From: Streptococcus ferus DSM 20646
GTDB lineage: Bacteria; Bacillota; Bacilli; Lactobacillales; Streptococcaceae
Assembly (NCBI RefSeq): GCF_000372425.1
Contig: NZ_AQVD01000004.1
Span: 80,902 to 144,901, forward strand
Direction of reading: 5' to 3'
Length of the DNA stretch: 64,000 nt
Below are positions 35,335 to 44,959 of the stretch, piece by piece (within the stretch, counting starts at the first letter, position 1; the number at the start of each line of letters is the position of its first letter). Position numbers and translations under genes: made by a program. The notes under the pieces are model-generated. The model did no database searches, had not been told where the DNA came from, and saw nothing but the letters and a program-made list of their open reading frames with translations.

Positions 35335-37631
35335 ACATCCTCCTTAAGCAATTGGGAAATATTAGTCGTTTTAAGCCCCCGAATGCCTAGATAAGTGGCT
35401 AAGAAGGTCGACAGGAGCATAGCGAGCGGTACGAGTAAGTAGGTAAATAAAGGGTTTCTGATGAAATCAATTCCTGAAATGCCAATCATTGATAGAAGGG
35501 CTGCTCCTAGCCAATCTCCTAGAGTTACAGCTAACAGATTACCAATCAGCAAACCTAAAGCCAGAATAATAGCTGCCTTGATAACATACTGCCGATAAAT
35601 GTCACGGTTGGTAAAGCCGATGGCCTTGAGGAGAGCATTCTGCCCCTGATCTTTGAGATAAAGCATTCGAATAAACAAGGTGGTAATCAGGAAAATCAGA
35701 AAGACAGATGCGGTAAAGGCAACCCAAGTAATTGTCTGCACCATAGCAATGGTATTGCCAAAAATCTGTTTCAGGTAGGTGTTGACATCTGAGAATTTGG
35801 CGAAGGGGTAAGCGGTTTGATAACGGTCTATAAAGGTCTTGACAGAGACCCCGTCCTTAAGTTTTATCGGTATAATCATCCAAATGACATTGGAATCGTC
35901 TGTTTTAAAGGCTGCCCGAGCTGTTTTGCCACCATTGGTCAGGTCAGAGAAGATACCGGAAACGGTGACTTTTCTTTCTTTCCCGTCAACCATCAGAGTT
36001 ATCTGATCCCCTTTTTCCTTAGATAAATCATCGGCTTTGAGCTTAGACAGGGAAATTTCTTTTTCGCCACGGGGTGCCCGTCCAGAGAGATATTGAATAG
36101 GGAAGCTGTTTTGGTTGCCAAAATCAAGCCAGATTTTTTCAGTAGCTCCGGAAACTGTTTGATAAGAAGCCATTTTGCTGCGAAAAACATCGAATTTTTG
36201 GATTTGCTTGTCCTTTTGCAGTTGGTGAATCAGCTTTTGGATATCGTTATCTTTCCCTGAGATTTGCGAAAGGTCAACACGAACATCGTAAGAACCTATC
36301 CCTAGATAATTGACAAAACTTTTATTTGAAATGGTCGAATAGATTGACATGGGGACTGTCAAAACAAAGATGGAGAGGATAAAGACCAGAATCATGGTCC
36401 GATAGATCTTTGATCTGGCAAGCAGGTCGCTAACCGCTAGACGGAGAGTCCGATTCCAATTGGAGAGGTATTTAGGACTGCTTTCTTTTTCCTGCACCTG
36501 GTTTGGGTTGAGGCTTAGGTCTTTGAGGCGCCTGCTTAGCCTTCTCATGCTGATATAGATGATTAAAAAGATCAGTAGCGCCAGCAAGAAAGCGACCAGA
36601 GAGGGCAAAATGCTTTCGTCAGCCTCTCCAAAGAACATTTTCATATTGTTGAGAAAAGGTCTTTTAATCAAGAAGGAGAGGAGGAAGCCGATAAAGCTTG
36701 ATAGGGCCGCAATAAAGAGGTACTTGCTGAGGAAAATCTTTTTAATGTTGGCAAGCGGTATTCCGATAGCTTTGAGGACAGCCAATTCGCGATAGTCCTC
36801 CTCAAATTTAGCGAGCAGCATCAGGCGGATGCAAAGCAGTGAAATACCAATGACTAAGAAACTGATGAGGGTCATCACTAAAATCGTAATCCCATCAGAG
36901 AAGGCATTGACAATCTGAAAGAGCGTGTAGGTCATGAGTGGCGGTCCATCTGCCTCAAGTCCTGCCTGACTGTAAGCCGTCTCAATGGCTGATGTCTTGC
37001 TAAGGTCATTGAGGCGAAATTCAATCAGGTATTCTAGCTCGCCCTGTTTTTCGATAGCATCGTAATCAGCCTGATTGATGATAAAACGCCTTGATACCGA
37101 AAGAGAAGAATTCATTTGAGAGTCTCTCACGAAGCCGGCAACCTTTAACGCGTGGCTGCCAATTGTTAAACGATCTCCCTTTTTAACTAGGCCGGAGGTG
37201 GCATAGAAAATAGGCACATAAACTTGGCCTTTTCCCGCCTTGATAAGGTCGCCCTTTAAATCCAGCAGGTAATCAAAACGCGGACTTTGGGTCGAAAAAC
37301 CATTATCATAAACGGAATCTTTGAGCGATTTGCCATTAAAGGCTAAAAGAGCATTATCCACATTCAAAAAATTAAGAATCTGGTAGTCTTCAATTTCTGA
37401 ATGAGAGGCCACAAACTTTTGCAGTCGCTTCTGGTTGATATCTCCAGTATGCATCTGCAAGATATGAGGCGTTTTGGCTGTTTCAAACAAGTGGTTGATA
37501 GAGCTGGTCAGCTGGACAGCCAATTGGCCGGCCGCCGCCAGAAACGCCACAGACAGGACGATGAAAAAGGCAATGTTTATTGTCTGTACGAGGTTATGTT
37601 TGATGTCGTTTTTAAGCAGTTTCCAATACAT
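35331..37631 (-). CDS. ABC transporter permease with two FtsX domains
   Basis: A 766-residue permease: an N-terminal membrane segment, a large extracytoplasmic domain (about 50-230), three membrane segments, then a second copy of the same layout after about residue 375, ending with three more. The C-terminal ABC3-permease repeat includes LLKAIGFTNRDIYRQYVIKAA. ATG 37631 follows TTGGAGGA and overlaps the MFS gene by 20 bp; the longer upstream reading lies within that gene and looks non-native. Partner of the downstream ATPase. No BceRS-type sensor is nearby, so it is not an obvious bacitracin module. Confidence 0.88.
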   Translation of the reverse strand: MYWKLLKNDIKHNLVQTINIAFFIVLSVAFLAAAGQLAVQLTSSINHLFETAKTPHILQMHTGDINQKRLQKFVASHSEIEDYQILNFLNVDNALLAFNGKSLKDSVYDNGFSTQSPRFDYLLDLKGDLIKAGKGQVYVPIFYATSGLVKKGDRLTIGSHALKVAGFVRDSQMNSSLSVSRRFIINQADYDAIEKQGELEYLIEFRLNDLSKTSAIETAYSQAGLEADGPPLMTYTLFQIVNAFSDGITILVMTLISFLVIGISLLCIRLMLLAKFEEDYRELAVLKAIGIPLANIKKIFLSKYLFIAALSSFIGFLLSFLIKRPFLNNMKMFFGEADESILPSLVAFLLALLIFLIIYISMRRLSRRLKDLSLNPNQVQEKESSPKYLSNWNRTLRLAVSDLLARSKIYRTMILVFILSIFVLTVPMSIYSTISNKSFVNYLGIGSYDVRVDLSQISGKDNDIQKLIHQLQKDKQIQKFDVFRSKMASYQTVSGATEKIWLDFGNQNSFPIQYLSGRAPRGEKEISLSKLKADDLSKEKGDQITLMVDGKERKVTVSGIFSDLTNGGKTARAAFKTDDSNVIWMIIPIKLKDGVSVKTFIDRYQTAYPFAKFSDVNTYLKQIFGNTIAMVQTITWVAFTASVFLIFLITTLFIRMLYLKDQGQNALLKAIGFTNRDIYRQYVIKAAIILALGLLIGNLLAVTLGDWLGAALLSMIGISGIDFIRNPLFTYLLVPLAMLLSTFLATYLGIRGLKTTNISQLLKEDV

Positions 37632-38907
37632 GGCCGTCCTCCAAGAGTTTGATGTCTGTATTTTTAAAGAGACTAAGGGCAGTGACAAAGAGCAAGAAAC
37701 CCGCAATGATAATCAGTAAAGCTGCCCCTCTTCCCTGACCGCTGCCAATGATTTTCCCCAGATTATCCACTAGAAGACCGTGAGGATTTAGCAGGGGCTG
37801 ACTGATATAGTCGTTGACCAGACCGATACCTCCGTAGGCAAGGATATAGCCAATTTGTGAAATGATGCCGATCAATCCCCAGGCCTTGCCTTGATTCTCT
37901 GCGCTAATATTGGTTCTGATTAAGTAGTCAATGGCCATATTGGCAAAGGGGAGGGCGGCAAAAAGGATAAAGCCGAACAGACAAAGAGATAGTTTGCTCT
38001 CTCTTGCCGCAAAGCCAATCATGGCTAGAGCAACCGTCATCAAGGAAAAGGACAGGATTCGAGTAAAGCCTTTTTTAATCTGGAAGCTTCCTAAAATAAG
38101 CCCTCCGACCAGCATCCCGCTGGCTGAAATTGTCGTGGCTGTCCCTAAAAAGCGCTCACTGCTAAAAGCCAAAATCATGGGTGTCATTAAGGTTTCGATG
38201 GTGCCTAGATAAAAGGAAATCAGGATGCCAAAGAGGACTAAAAACCAAATCCCCTTTTTCTCATAAATCAAGTGAAAGCCGTGCTTAATGTCATTTTTAA
38301 TACTGAAACGGCTGCTGACTTTGCCAGGATTCTTCATTTCCCGTCTGACTAGATAGGTTATCGGTAAGGTAAGAAGGACAGTCATCAAATCAATCCAAAT
38401 AATCGTCTGAATGCCAGCCATACTGAGCAGCAGGCCAGCTAAAACCGGAGATAAGAGGTAGCGGCTGCTGGCTACCAGCTGAACCATTCCGCTGGCCTTA
38501 GAGTAGTCTTCTTTTTCCAGCAAGTCGGAAACAGTTGCCCGAAAGGCCGGTTCAACGAGTGATGAAAAGATGGCACTAATCACAACCCCCAATCCTAAAC
38601 CTAAGATCACCTCTCTTTGATGAGGCAGAGTCAGACTGAAGAGGATGACAAGAAGACCAATCATGGAACAGCCGTCACCAAGCATCATTAAGAGCCTGCG
38701 ATCGTAGCAGTCTGCTAAGATTCCAGCTAAGGGAGTTAAGAGAAGGCTGGGAAGAAATCCTAAGAGCATCAACAGTCCGGTCAGGCTGCTCAGCCCTGTT
38801 TGCTGATAGGTATAGACACCTAGTGCAAAGGCGGTCATTCCAGATCCTGTTGCTGAGACCAGACTGGCCAGGCAAAGGAGTAAAAACTTATGATAGTTGG
38901 TCCGCAT
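37612..38907 (-). CDS. Major facilitator superfamily efflux transporter
   Basis: A 431-residue, 12-segment MFS protein. It carries the cytoplasmic loop ADCYDRRLLMMLGD (MFS motif A, G-x-L-A-D-R type) and resembles the MFS_3 group of macrolide and siderophore exporters. It is second in the TetR-led operon and overlaps the ABC permease start by 20 bp, so translation is coupled. Combining an MFS pump and an ABC pump in one regulated operon suggests a shared substrate class, identity unknown. Confidence 0.88.
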   Translation of the reverse strand: MRTNYHKFLLLCLASLVSATGSGMTAFALGVYTYQQTGLSSLTGLLMLLGFLPSLLLTPLAGILADCYDRRLLMMLGDGCSMIGLLVILFSLTLPHQREVILGLGLGVVISAIFSSLVEPAFRATVSDLLEKEDYSKASGMVQLVASSRYLLSPVLAGLLLSMAGIQTIIWIDLMTVLLTLPITYLVRREMKNPGKVSSRFSIKNDIKHGFHLIYEKKGIWFLVLFGILISFYLGTIETLMTPMILAFSSERFLGTATTISASGMLVGGLILGSFQIKKGFTRILSFSLMTVALAMIGFAARESKLSLCLFGFILFAALPFANMAIDYLIRTNISAENQGKAWGLIGIISQIGYILAYGGIGLVNDYISQPLLNPHGLLVDNLGKIIGSGQGRGAALLIIIAGFLLFVTALSLFKNTDIKLLEDGHVLETA

Positions 38908-38925
38908 AGTGGTCCTCTTTCTAGG

Positions 38926-39534
38926 CTAAATGCCTAAGCGTTTAAAGGTTTGAAGAGCACCTTCAGGGGCTCCCAAGAGGCGTTCTATATTATGGAGCAG
39001 GCTGTCCATTCTTTCAAGCAGCTCTTCCTGAGACAGATCGGCCAGACGGTTGTCCAAAAAACCAATGATTAAGATCAAAATCATTTCGGCCGTATAGAGT
39101 GGAAATGGATTTTCAAAGTTAGTCTTTTGAATGCCTTCCTCAATCACCTGAGCCAGCAGGGGACTAATTTTTTCGACAATCATCTGGTTGTTTTTTTCGT
39201 GAAAGAGGGCATTTTGCGGCTGGTTGAGGTAGTCAATCATCTGCTGTCCTCCGTTTAAGTCACTGAAATTCATGGCAGCAAAGAGAGCAAAAAGCTTATC
39301 GTAAACAGGAAGACTGTGATCGTCGACAATCTTTTCGACTTTTTGGATGACCTTCTGGGCTTGTCGCGCAATGATGGCATCCATAATCGCTTCTTTTGAT
39401 TCAAAATGGTAGTAGAGGGTACCGCGTGCAATATTCAGACTATCCAGAATATCACTAATAGAGGTCTTGTCAAATCCCTTTTCTAAAAAGAGATGCAATG
39501 CTTTATCCAGAATTTGTTCTTTTTTACTAGCCAT
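38926..39534 (-). CDS. TetR/AcrR-family transcriptional regulator
   Basis: A 202-residue regulator with an N-terminal TetR HTH (EQILDKALHLFLEKGFDKTS, then ISDILDSLNIARGTLYYHFESK) and an all-helical ligand domain. It leads the operon encoding an MFS pump and a two-gene ABC exporter. A perfect 19-bp palindrome lies 24-42 bp before its start and should be its operator, giving autorepression lifted by the pump substrate (inference by family analogy). Confidence 0.92.
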   Translation of the reverse strand: MASKKEQILDKALHLFLEKGFDKTSISDILDSLNIARGTLYYHFESKEAIMDAIIARQAQKVIQKVEKIVDDHSLPVYDKLFALFAAMNFSDLNGGQQMIDYLNQPQNALFHEKNNQMIVEKISPLLAQVIEEGIQKTNFENPFPLYTAEMILILIIGFLDNRLADLSQEELLERMDSLLHNIERLLGAPEGALQTFKRLGI

Positions 39535-39557
39535 AGAAGATTCCTTTGTTTATTTTT

Positions 39558-39576
39558 TAGACCGACAGTCGGTCTA
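39558..39576. promoter_or_regulatory. Perfect 19-bp palindromic operator for the TetR regulator
   Basis: TAGACCGAC-A-GTCGGTCTA, with a one-base centre and no mismatch. It lies in the promoter region just upstream of the tetR start. The size and symmetry fit a TetR-family dimer site. Confidence 0.82.
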
Positions 39577-40025
39577 TATTTTTATTATAACAAAGATTTC
39601 TAAAAAAGCAAGGCTTAAAAAACTTTCCGAAAGGACAGTTCATGCTTTCAAAAGGCAGTCGCTTTGATCAAAGGAGAATCAATTGGGTTTGTGTTCGTCC
39701 ACCAGATAATTACGATTATCTTAGTAAGTTTTGTACAAATTTGTCTCTATAATTCCCACATAAAAGGTAATAGTGATAGACAAAAACAAAAAAAGTTTGA
39801 TCGCGAATGGTTGCAAATTGCCGAAATATTAGTGTTCTTTAGACTAATCATTGTAAGCACGGATACTAAACAAAGCACTGAGAAAAACTCGCCAATCAGC
39901 TTTGATTTCCATCCGCTGAATTTATCAGCATAGCTCCGACAATAGAGGGTGAAGAAAATCAGTGAAAAAAGCGAATAAACTTCACCAATGAGCAAGATAA
40001 AGTGCTATTGTTTTTCAAAAGCATA
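39577..40025. other. Non-coding stretch without a supported gene
   Basis: About 450 bp between the TetR operator and the next terminator. Open frames exist on both strands (up to about 89 codons) but have no ribosome binding site, no family look and poor composition. It may be decayed sequence. Confidence 0.5.
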
Positions 40026-40068
40026 AAAATATCTCTGCTTTCTACTAAGGAGAAAGCAGAGATATTTT
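40026..40068 (-). terminator. Terminator of the glucan-binding protein gene
   Basis: AAAATATCTCTGCTTTCT and AGAAAGCAGAGATATTTT form an 18-bp perfect stem with a 7-base loop, 27 bp past the stop codon on the minus strand. T-rich on both sides, so it may work in both directions. Confidence 0.9.
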
Positions 40069-40094
40069 ATTTTGTACATACAGTGCTTTGGTTT

Positions 40095-41975
40095 TTAAAT
40101 CACTCTGCCATTGCCCTTATCGTCAAAGCTGTAAGTTACACCATTGATTGTAAGGGTCGTATTTGACACACGGGCACCCGTATGAGGATCATAGTAATGA
40201 ATCTCACCATTTTCGATGATAAGTTCCCCCTTGGCTTGTTTGCCATTTTCGTGGAAGTAGACATTTACCCCATCAATGACTGCTTCACCGATAAGCGCAT
40301 AGCCTTCTGCACCAAGATAGTACCAGCTACCGTCCCATTCTACATAACGCTTGGTTAACATGCTGCCTGTATCCTTGTCATAGTAGTGTCCATCATCAGC
40401 AAAAGTCCCTTTGGCCTGAATGCCATTTTGGTCAAAGTAAACTTGCACGCCGTCGATGGTTTGAGTTCCATAGAGTTTGTTACCGTTTTGATCGACATAA
40501 TACCAGTTGCCGTCAACCTCAATATAGCGGTTAGTTAACATGGCTCCCGTGTCTTTGTCATAATAGTGACCGTTGTCAGCAAAGGCACCTTTGACTTGCT
40601 TGCCGTCCTGATTGAAGTAAACTTTTACATAGTCAATGGTTTGTTCACCTTTCAAGATACTGCCATAAGTATCTACATAGTACCAATTATTGCCAACATT
40701 AATGTACTGCTTTCTATTGGTCACTTTTGTCAATTTTCCTGTTTCATCAGCACTGTAGGTGACGCCTTCATAAGTGAAGATACGGTTGGTAAGGATAGCA
40801 GCACGGGTATCGCTGTATTCTCCACGGAAATCAGCGAAATATTGGTTACCATCTACCTCAAATAAAGGCTTAGGGCTGCCCGGAACGTCATCTCTTAGAG
40901 AGCCCGATTCATCAAAGTAGTAAAGGTGTCCATCAATTGTCTTAAAACCGTGAACGACATGACCATTTTCATCTAAATAAATCTTTGGCGTCCATAAATA
41001 ACCCCGCAGGTACATATATCTAATGGAACCCCAGTCATTATAGACCTTAATGCCATCTTCATTATAGAAACTTTCAGTACCATCAGGATTTTTAAAAATC
41101 TTCCATCTGACTTCGCCTGGAGTAAAGTAGTGTTCTTTGCCATCAAGCGTTAGAGGCCCTTCATAGATATTGCCGTCATTATCATAGTAGTACCATAATT
41201 CATCGTAAGTACCATTGACATAAGTATTTCTGTAGATCTTTCTCAGTTTGTTGTTCCACAGTTCACCGGAGTCTGGATGGAAATAATATCCCTTACCATT
41301 GATAAGGACGCGTGTGCCTTTTGTTTGGAGACCATTATTATCGAAATGATAGGTTTTACTATCAATGGTTTGTAGACCCGTTGCTTTATCGCCCTTGTCA
41401 TTGACATAGTACCAGTGATTATCACCTGTACTGACAAAGCGACTTGTCCACATAGTACCAGTATCTGGATCGTAGTAGTGACCATCACTAGCAAAGGCGC
41501 CCTTAACTTGCACACCATTTTCATCAAAGTAAACACGATCACCGTTGATGGTTTGAGCACCAGTTAGATTAATGCCATTTGCATCAGTATAGTACCAGTT
41601 TCCTTTGTCATCACTGTGATAGTGGCCGCCGTTTTGCTCGCTTGCTTGACTTACAGCTGCTTGGGCTGAAGTACTGGTTGATTCACTAGTGACAGTTGAC
41701 GTACTTTCAGAAGTGGCTGTCTCTGCGGAAGCCTCCGAAGGTGCTGCCGTCGTATAATCAACATCTTCGACTGAACCCTTATCAGCTGCCGGAGAAACTT
41801 GGGCTGCTTCAGGAACTGTGAGCACCTCTTCTGAAGTTGCTGTTTCTGTAGGAGGTGATTCTGCAACAGCTGGTTTTGCTATAAAGGTAATGGCGGTTAA
41901 AGCTGTTACACAAGATAGCGTCATAAAGTATTTTTTGGCATAGTACCAAGATGAAATTCGTCTCTTTTTCATCAT
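40095..41975 (-). CDS. Secreted glucan-binding repeat protein (GbpA/Dei-like)
   Basis: A 626-residue secreted protein. A basic N-terminus and hydrophobic core end in PAVA near residue 38, a signal peptidase site. A Ser/Thr/Glu/Ala-rich linker (about 40-110) follows. The rest is cell-wall/glucan-binding repeats of about 65 residues built of WYYVD-x-NG, TIDG-x-x-VYF, KG-x-FADDGHYYD and DTG units; at least five are recognisable. No catalytic GH70 domain and no LPXTG anchor. This matches the glucan-binding domain of streptococcal glucosyltransferases, GbpA and dextranase inhibitor Dei; which of these it equals is undecided. ATG 41975 follows AAGGGGTGG. Confidence 0.88.
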   Translation of the reverse strand: MMKKRRISSWYYAKKYFMTLSCVTALTAITFIAKPAVAESPPTETATSEEVLTVPEAAQVSPAADKGSVEDVDYTTAAPSEASAETATSESTSTVTSESTSTSAQAAVSQASEQNGGHYHSDDKGNWYYTDANGINLTGAQTINGDRVYFDENGVQVKGAFASDGHYYDPDTGTMWTSRFVSTGDNHWYYVNDKGDKATGLQTIDSKTYHFDNNGLQTKGTRVLINGKGYYFHPDSGELWNNKLRKIYRNTYVNGTYDELWYYYDNDGNIYEGPLTLDGKEHYFTPGEVRWKIFKNPDGTESFYNEDGIKVYNDWGSIRYMYLRGYLWTPKIYLDENGHVVHGFKTIDGHLYYFDESGSLRDDVPGSPKPLFEVDGNQYFADFRGEYSDTRAAILTNRIFTYEGVTYSADETGKLTKVTNRKQYINVGNNWYYVDTYGSILKGEQTIDYVKVYFNQDGKQVKGAFADNGHYYDKDTGAMLTNRYIEVDGNWYYVDQNGNKLYGTQTIDGVQVYFDQNGIQAKGTFADDGHYYDKDTGSMLTKRYVEWDGSWYYLGAEGYALIGEAVIDGVNVYFHENGKQAKGELIIENGEIHYYDPHTGARVSNTTLTINGVTYSFDDKGNGRVI

Positions 41976-41994
41976 TTCCACCCCTTTCATTTTA

Positions 41995-42031
41995 ATTATA
42001 GAACAAAATCTAAACTTTACAAGCGTTTTCA
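41995..42031 (-). promoter_or_regulatory. Promoter of the glucan-binding gene with overlapping cre-like site
   Basis: On the minus strand TTGTAA (42022-42017), 16-bp spacer, TATAAT (42000-41995), 20 bp from the start codon. TACAAGCGTTTTCA (42018-42031) differs from the cre consensus by one base and overlaps the -35, suggesting CcpA repression by preferred sugars. Confidence 0.65.
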
Positions 42032-42160
42032 CTAAATGATACTAATGCTTTAATCATGAAGGTGTTAGTGAAATCCTATGATTGGCTTTATTTGAGAATT
42101 GTTTTAATGGCATTTATTAGAGATATTGGGGTTGGGGTAAATCACTTTGGTATTTTATGC

Positions 42161-42186
42161 GATACCATTTTTTAATCAATGGTATC
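42161..42186. repeat. 9-bp inverted repeat
   Basis: GATACCATT (42161-42169) and AATGGTATC (42178-42186) flank 8 bases. It lies in the roughly 350-bp gap between the glucan-binding gene and yqeG, which holds no ORF I support. It could be a weak terminator or a protein site. Confidence 0.4.
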
Positions 42187-42332
42187 GGTGAGTAGAAAGC
42201 TACCTTTTGGTTGCAGGTTAGATATTAGAAACTAGGAAAGCGCCTTCCCTGTATCTTTTTAGCACTTTTTCTTCCTCGCCTTATTCTTTATTTTATGTTA
42301 AAATAAAGGGACTATTGACTTTGGAGACTAAA

Positions 42333-42860
42333 TTGAGTATAGAAGATTATCGACCGGATTTTATAGTAGAAGCTGTTTATGATTTAACCCCAGATAGTTT
42401 GCGAAAGCATGGGATAAAAGCAGTCTTAGTTGATTTGGACAATACCTTGATTGCCTGGAACAATCCTGACGGAACACCCCAGCTGCGGGAATGGATTGAC
42501 AGTATGACGGAGGCAGACATGCCCGTTGTGGTGGTATCCAACAATAAATACTCGCGCGTGAAGCGGGCGGTGGAAAAATTTCATATTGACTTTGTCAGCC
42601 GTGCGATGAAACCTTTTACCAGAGGTATTCACATGGCCATTGACCGCTATGGCTTTTCAAAAGATGAAGTGGTTATGGTGGGAGACCAGCTCATGACGGA
42701 TATTCGCGCAGCCAAACGTGCGGGGATTCGCAGTATCTTGGTGAAGCCTTTGATTACCTCAGATGCTTGGAATACCAAATTTAACCGTGCCCGTGAGCGC
42801 CGTGTCTGGAAAAAGCTGGAAGACAAATACGGGAAAATGATTTATAAAAAGGAAATTTAA
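42333..42860 (+). CDS. yqeG: YqeG-family HAD phosphatase
   Basis: A 175-residue HAD subfamily IIIA protein. Nucleophile motif VLVDLDNTLIAWNN, then VVVSNNKYSRVKRA and MVGDQLMTDIRAAKRAG. Related proteins act as phosphatidylglycerophosphate phosphatases, but the Firmicutes orthologue is not settled. The start is TTG 42333 with GGAG 6 bp upstream; it matches the family N-terminus, unlike the earlier TTG at 42315. It is first in the conserved yqeG-yqeH-yhbY-nadD-yqeK-rsfS cluster. Confidence 0.9.
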   Translation: MSIEDYRPDFIVEAVYDLTPDSLRKHGIKAVLVDLDNTLIAWNNPDGTPQLREWIDSMTEADMPVVVVSNNKYSRVKRAVEKFHIDFVSRAMKPFTRGIHMAIDRYGFSKDEVVMVGDQLMTDIRAAKRAGIRSILVKPLITSDAWNTKFNRARERRVWKKLEDKYGKMIYKKEI

Positions 42861-43967
42861 GTGGAAGCATTATATTGCATCGGCTGCGGTGCCCAAATTC
42901 AAACACAGGATAAGGCGGCTGCCGGATACACCCCTCAATCAGCCCTGGATAAAGGGCTTGAGACAGGAGAGGTCTACTGCCAGCGCTGCTTTAGACTGCG
43001 CCATTATAATGAAATCACAGATGTTCATATGTCGGACGATGATTTTTTAAAGTTGCTTCACGAAGTAGGAGACAGTCAAGCTTTGGTTGTCAATGTCGTC
43101 GATATCTTTGACTTTAACGGTTCGGTTATTCCAGGTCTGTCACGTTTTGTTGCAGGAAATGATGTCCTTATGGTTGGGAATAAATCAGATATCCTGCCCA
43201 AGTCAGTTAAGGCAGGCAAGGTGACCCAATGGCTGACGGAACGGGCGCATGAAGAAGGATTGCGGCCCGTGGATGTTATTCTAACCAGTGCTCAGCAAAA
43301 ACAGGCCATCAAGGAGTTGATGGCTAAGATTGAGACTTTACGACAGGGACGGGATGTCTATGTTGTCGGAGTGACTAATGTCGGCAAGTCAACCTTAATC
43401 AACGCCATTATCCAAGAAATCACCGGCAGCAAAGACCTGATTACCACCTCCCGTTTTCCGGGAACGACCCTTGATAAAATTGAGGTTCCTCTGGACGACG
43501 GTTCTTATCTCTTTGATACACCAGGGATTATTCACCGCCATCAGATGGCCCATTACCTGTCGGACAAGGATTTGAAGTATGTCAGTCCCAAGAAGGAAAT
43601 CAAGCCCAAAACCTATCAACTGAATCCTGAACAAACCCTCTTTTTAGCAGGTCTTGCGAGATTTGATTACGTATCAGGTGATAAGCAGGGCTTCACCGCC
43701 TACTTTGACAATAACCTCAGGATTCATAGGACTAAGCTGGCAGGCGCTGACGCCTTTTATGAGAAACACTTGGGAAATCTGTTGGAGCCGCCATCCCAGA
43801 AAGATAAGGGTGATTTTCCGAAGCTCATCAGACATGATTTCACGATTACTGATAGAACGGACATCGTCTTTTCAGGGTTGGGCTGGATACGTGTCAATGG
43901 GGCTGCCAAAGTTTCAGCCTGGGCACCGGAAGGTGTGGCTGTTCTGACACGCAAAGCTCTGATTTAG
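42861..43967 (+). CDS. yqeH: Ribosome biogenesis GTPase YqeH
   Basis: A 368-residue circularly permuted GTPase needed for 30S assembly. An N-terminal zinc finger (CIGCG ... YCQRCFRLRH) precedes the G domain, in which the G4 motif NKSD comes before the G1 P-loop GVTNVGKSTL and G3 DTPG. A C-terminal RNA-binding region follows. The start is GTG 42861, on the base after the yqeG stop, with AAGGAA upstream. Confidence 0.95.
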   Translation: MEALYCIGCGAQIQTQDKAAAGYTPQSALDKGLETGEVYCQRCFRLRHYNEITDVHMSDDDFLKLLHEVGDSQALVVNVVDIFDFNGSVIPGLSRFVAGNDVLMVGNKSDILPKSVKAGKVTQWLTERAHEEGLRPVDVILTSAQQKQAIKELMAKIETLRQGRDVYVVGVTNVGKSTLINAIIQEITGSKDLITTSRFPGTTLDKIEVPLDDGSYLFDTPGIIHRHQMAHYLSDKDLKYVSPKKEIKPKTYQLNPEQTLFLAGLARFDYVSGDKQGFTAYFDNNLRIHRTKLAGADAFYEKHLGNLLEPPSQKDKGDFPKLIRHDFTITDRTDIVFSGLGWIRVNGAAKVSAWAPEGVAVLTRKALI

Positions 43968-43994
43968 GGGACTTGTAAAAGTAAAGGAAATGAT

Positions 43995-44303
43995 ATGTTA
44001 ACAAGTAAACAGCGTGCCTTCCTCAAAGGTCAGGCACATAGCCTAAAGCCCATCATTCAGATTGGGAAAAATGGCTTAAACAATGAAATTAAAACCAGCA
44101 TTCGTAACGCTCTGGATGCCCGCGAGCTTATCAAAGTAACGCTTCTGCAAAATACAGATGAAATGCCCCAGGAGGTTGCTGAAATTCTGGAAGAAGAAAT
44201 TGGTCTGGATACCGTGCTTAAAATTGGCCGTGTTTTGATTTTATACAAGGAATCCAGCCGTAAGGAAAATCGAAAACTGTCCAAACAAGTTAAAGCGATT
44301 TAA
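43995..44303 (+). CDS. yhbY: CRM-domain RNA-binding protein YhbY/YqeI
   Basis: A 102-residue protein with one CRM domain (LTSKQRAFLKGQAHSLKPII, then QIGKNGLN and the GRVLILYKES strand). It associates with pre-50S subunits in bacteria. It lies in the ribosome/NAD cluster, with its stop overlapping the region just before nadD. Confidence 0.95.
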   Translation: MLTSKQRAFLKGQAHSLKPIIQIGKNGLNNEIKTSIRNALDARELIKVTLLQNTDEMPQEVAEILEEEIGLDTVLKIGRVLILYKESSRKENRKLSKQVKAI

Positions 44304-44326
44304 TGGCAGGAGATTTTGGAGGCAAA

Positions 44327-44959
44327 ATGGCTTTAGAACTCTTAACACCTTTTACCAAGGTGGAATTAGAAGAAGAAAAAAAAGAGACCGACCGTAAACA
44401 AATCGGGATTTTGGGCGGTAATTTTAACCCTGTTCACAACGCCCATCTGGTGGTAGCGGATCAGGTGCGTCAGCAGCTTGGCTTAGATCAGGTCTTCCTA
44501 ATGCCGGAATTCATACCGCCTCACGTTGATAAAAAAGGAACCATTGATGAAAAACATCGTCTGAAGATGTTGGAGCTAGCTATCGAGGGGATTTCCGGTC
44601 TGTCAATTGAACACATTGAACTAGAACGTCGGGGGATTTCATATACCTATGACACAATGAGATTACTGACCGAGCAAAACCCAGATGTGGATTATTATTT
44701 TATCATCGGGGCTGACATGGTAGACTATCTGCCCAAGTGGCACCGGATTGATGAACTCATCAACTTAGTGCAGTTTGTCGGTGTTCAGCGTCCTAAGTAT
44801 AAGGCGGGAACCTCCTACCCTGTGATTTGGGTAGATGTACCGCTGATGGATATCTCATCAAGCATGGTGCGGGATTTTATCCAGCAAGGTCGAAAGCCCA
44901 ACTTCCTATTGCCAAAACCAGTTCTTGATTATATTGAGAAAGAAGGGCTGTATCAATGA
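44327..44959 (+). CDS. nadD: Nicotinate-nucleotide adenylyltransferase
   Basis: A 210-residue enzyme forming deamido-NAD from nicotinate mononucleotide and ATP. Nucleotidyltransferase motif [12 protein letters not shown], then [14 protein letters not shown], and the [10 protein letters not shown] signature near the C-terminus. I place the start at ATG 44327, six bases downstream of GGAGG; the in-frame ATG 44303 lacks a good site. It overlaps yqeK by 4 bp. Confidence 0.95.
   Translation: MALELLTPFTKVELEEEKKETDRKQIGILGGNFNPVHNAHLVVADQVRQQLGLDQVFLMPEFIPPHVDKKGTIDEKHRLKMLELAIEGISGLSIEHIELERRGISYTYDTMRLLTEQNPDVDYYFIIGADMVDYLPKWHRIDELINLVQFVGVQRPKYKAGTSYPVIWVDVPLMDISSSMVRDFIQQGRKPNFLLPKPVLDYIEKEGLYQ

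Noticed and set aside
39664..39995. Opposing ORFs of 89 (+) and 82 (-) codons
   Set aside because: Both use poor start codons without ribosome binding sites, overlap each other, and resemble no family; the hydrophobic look of the minus frame follows from AT-rich sequence.
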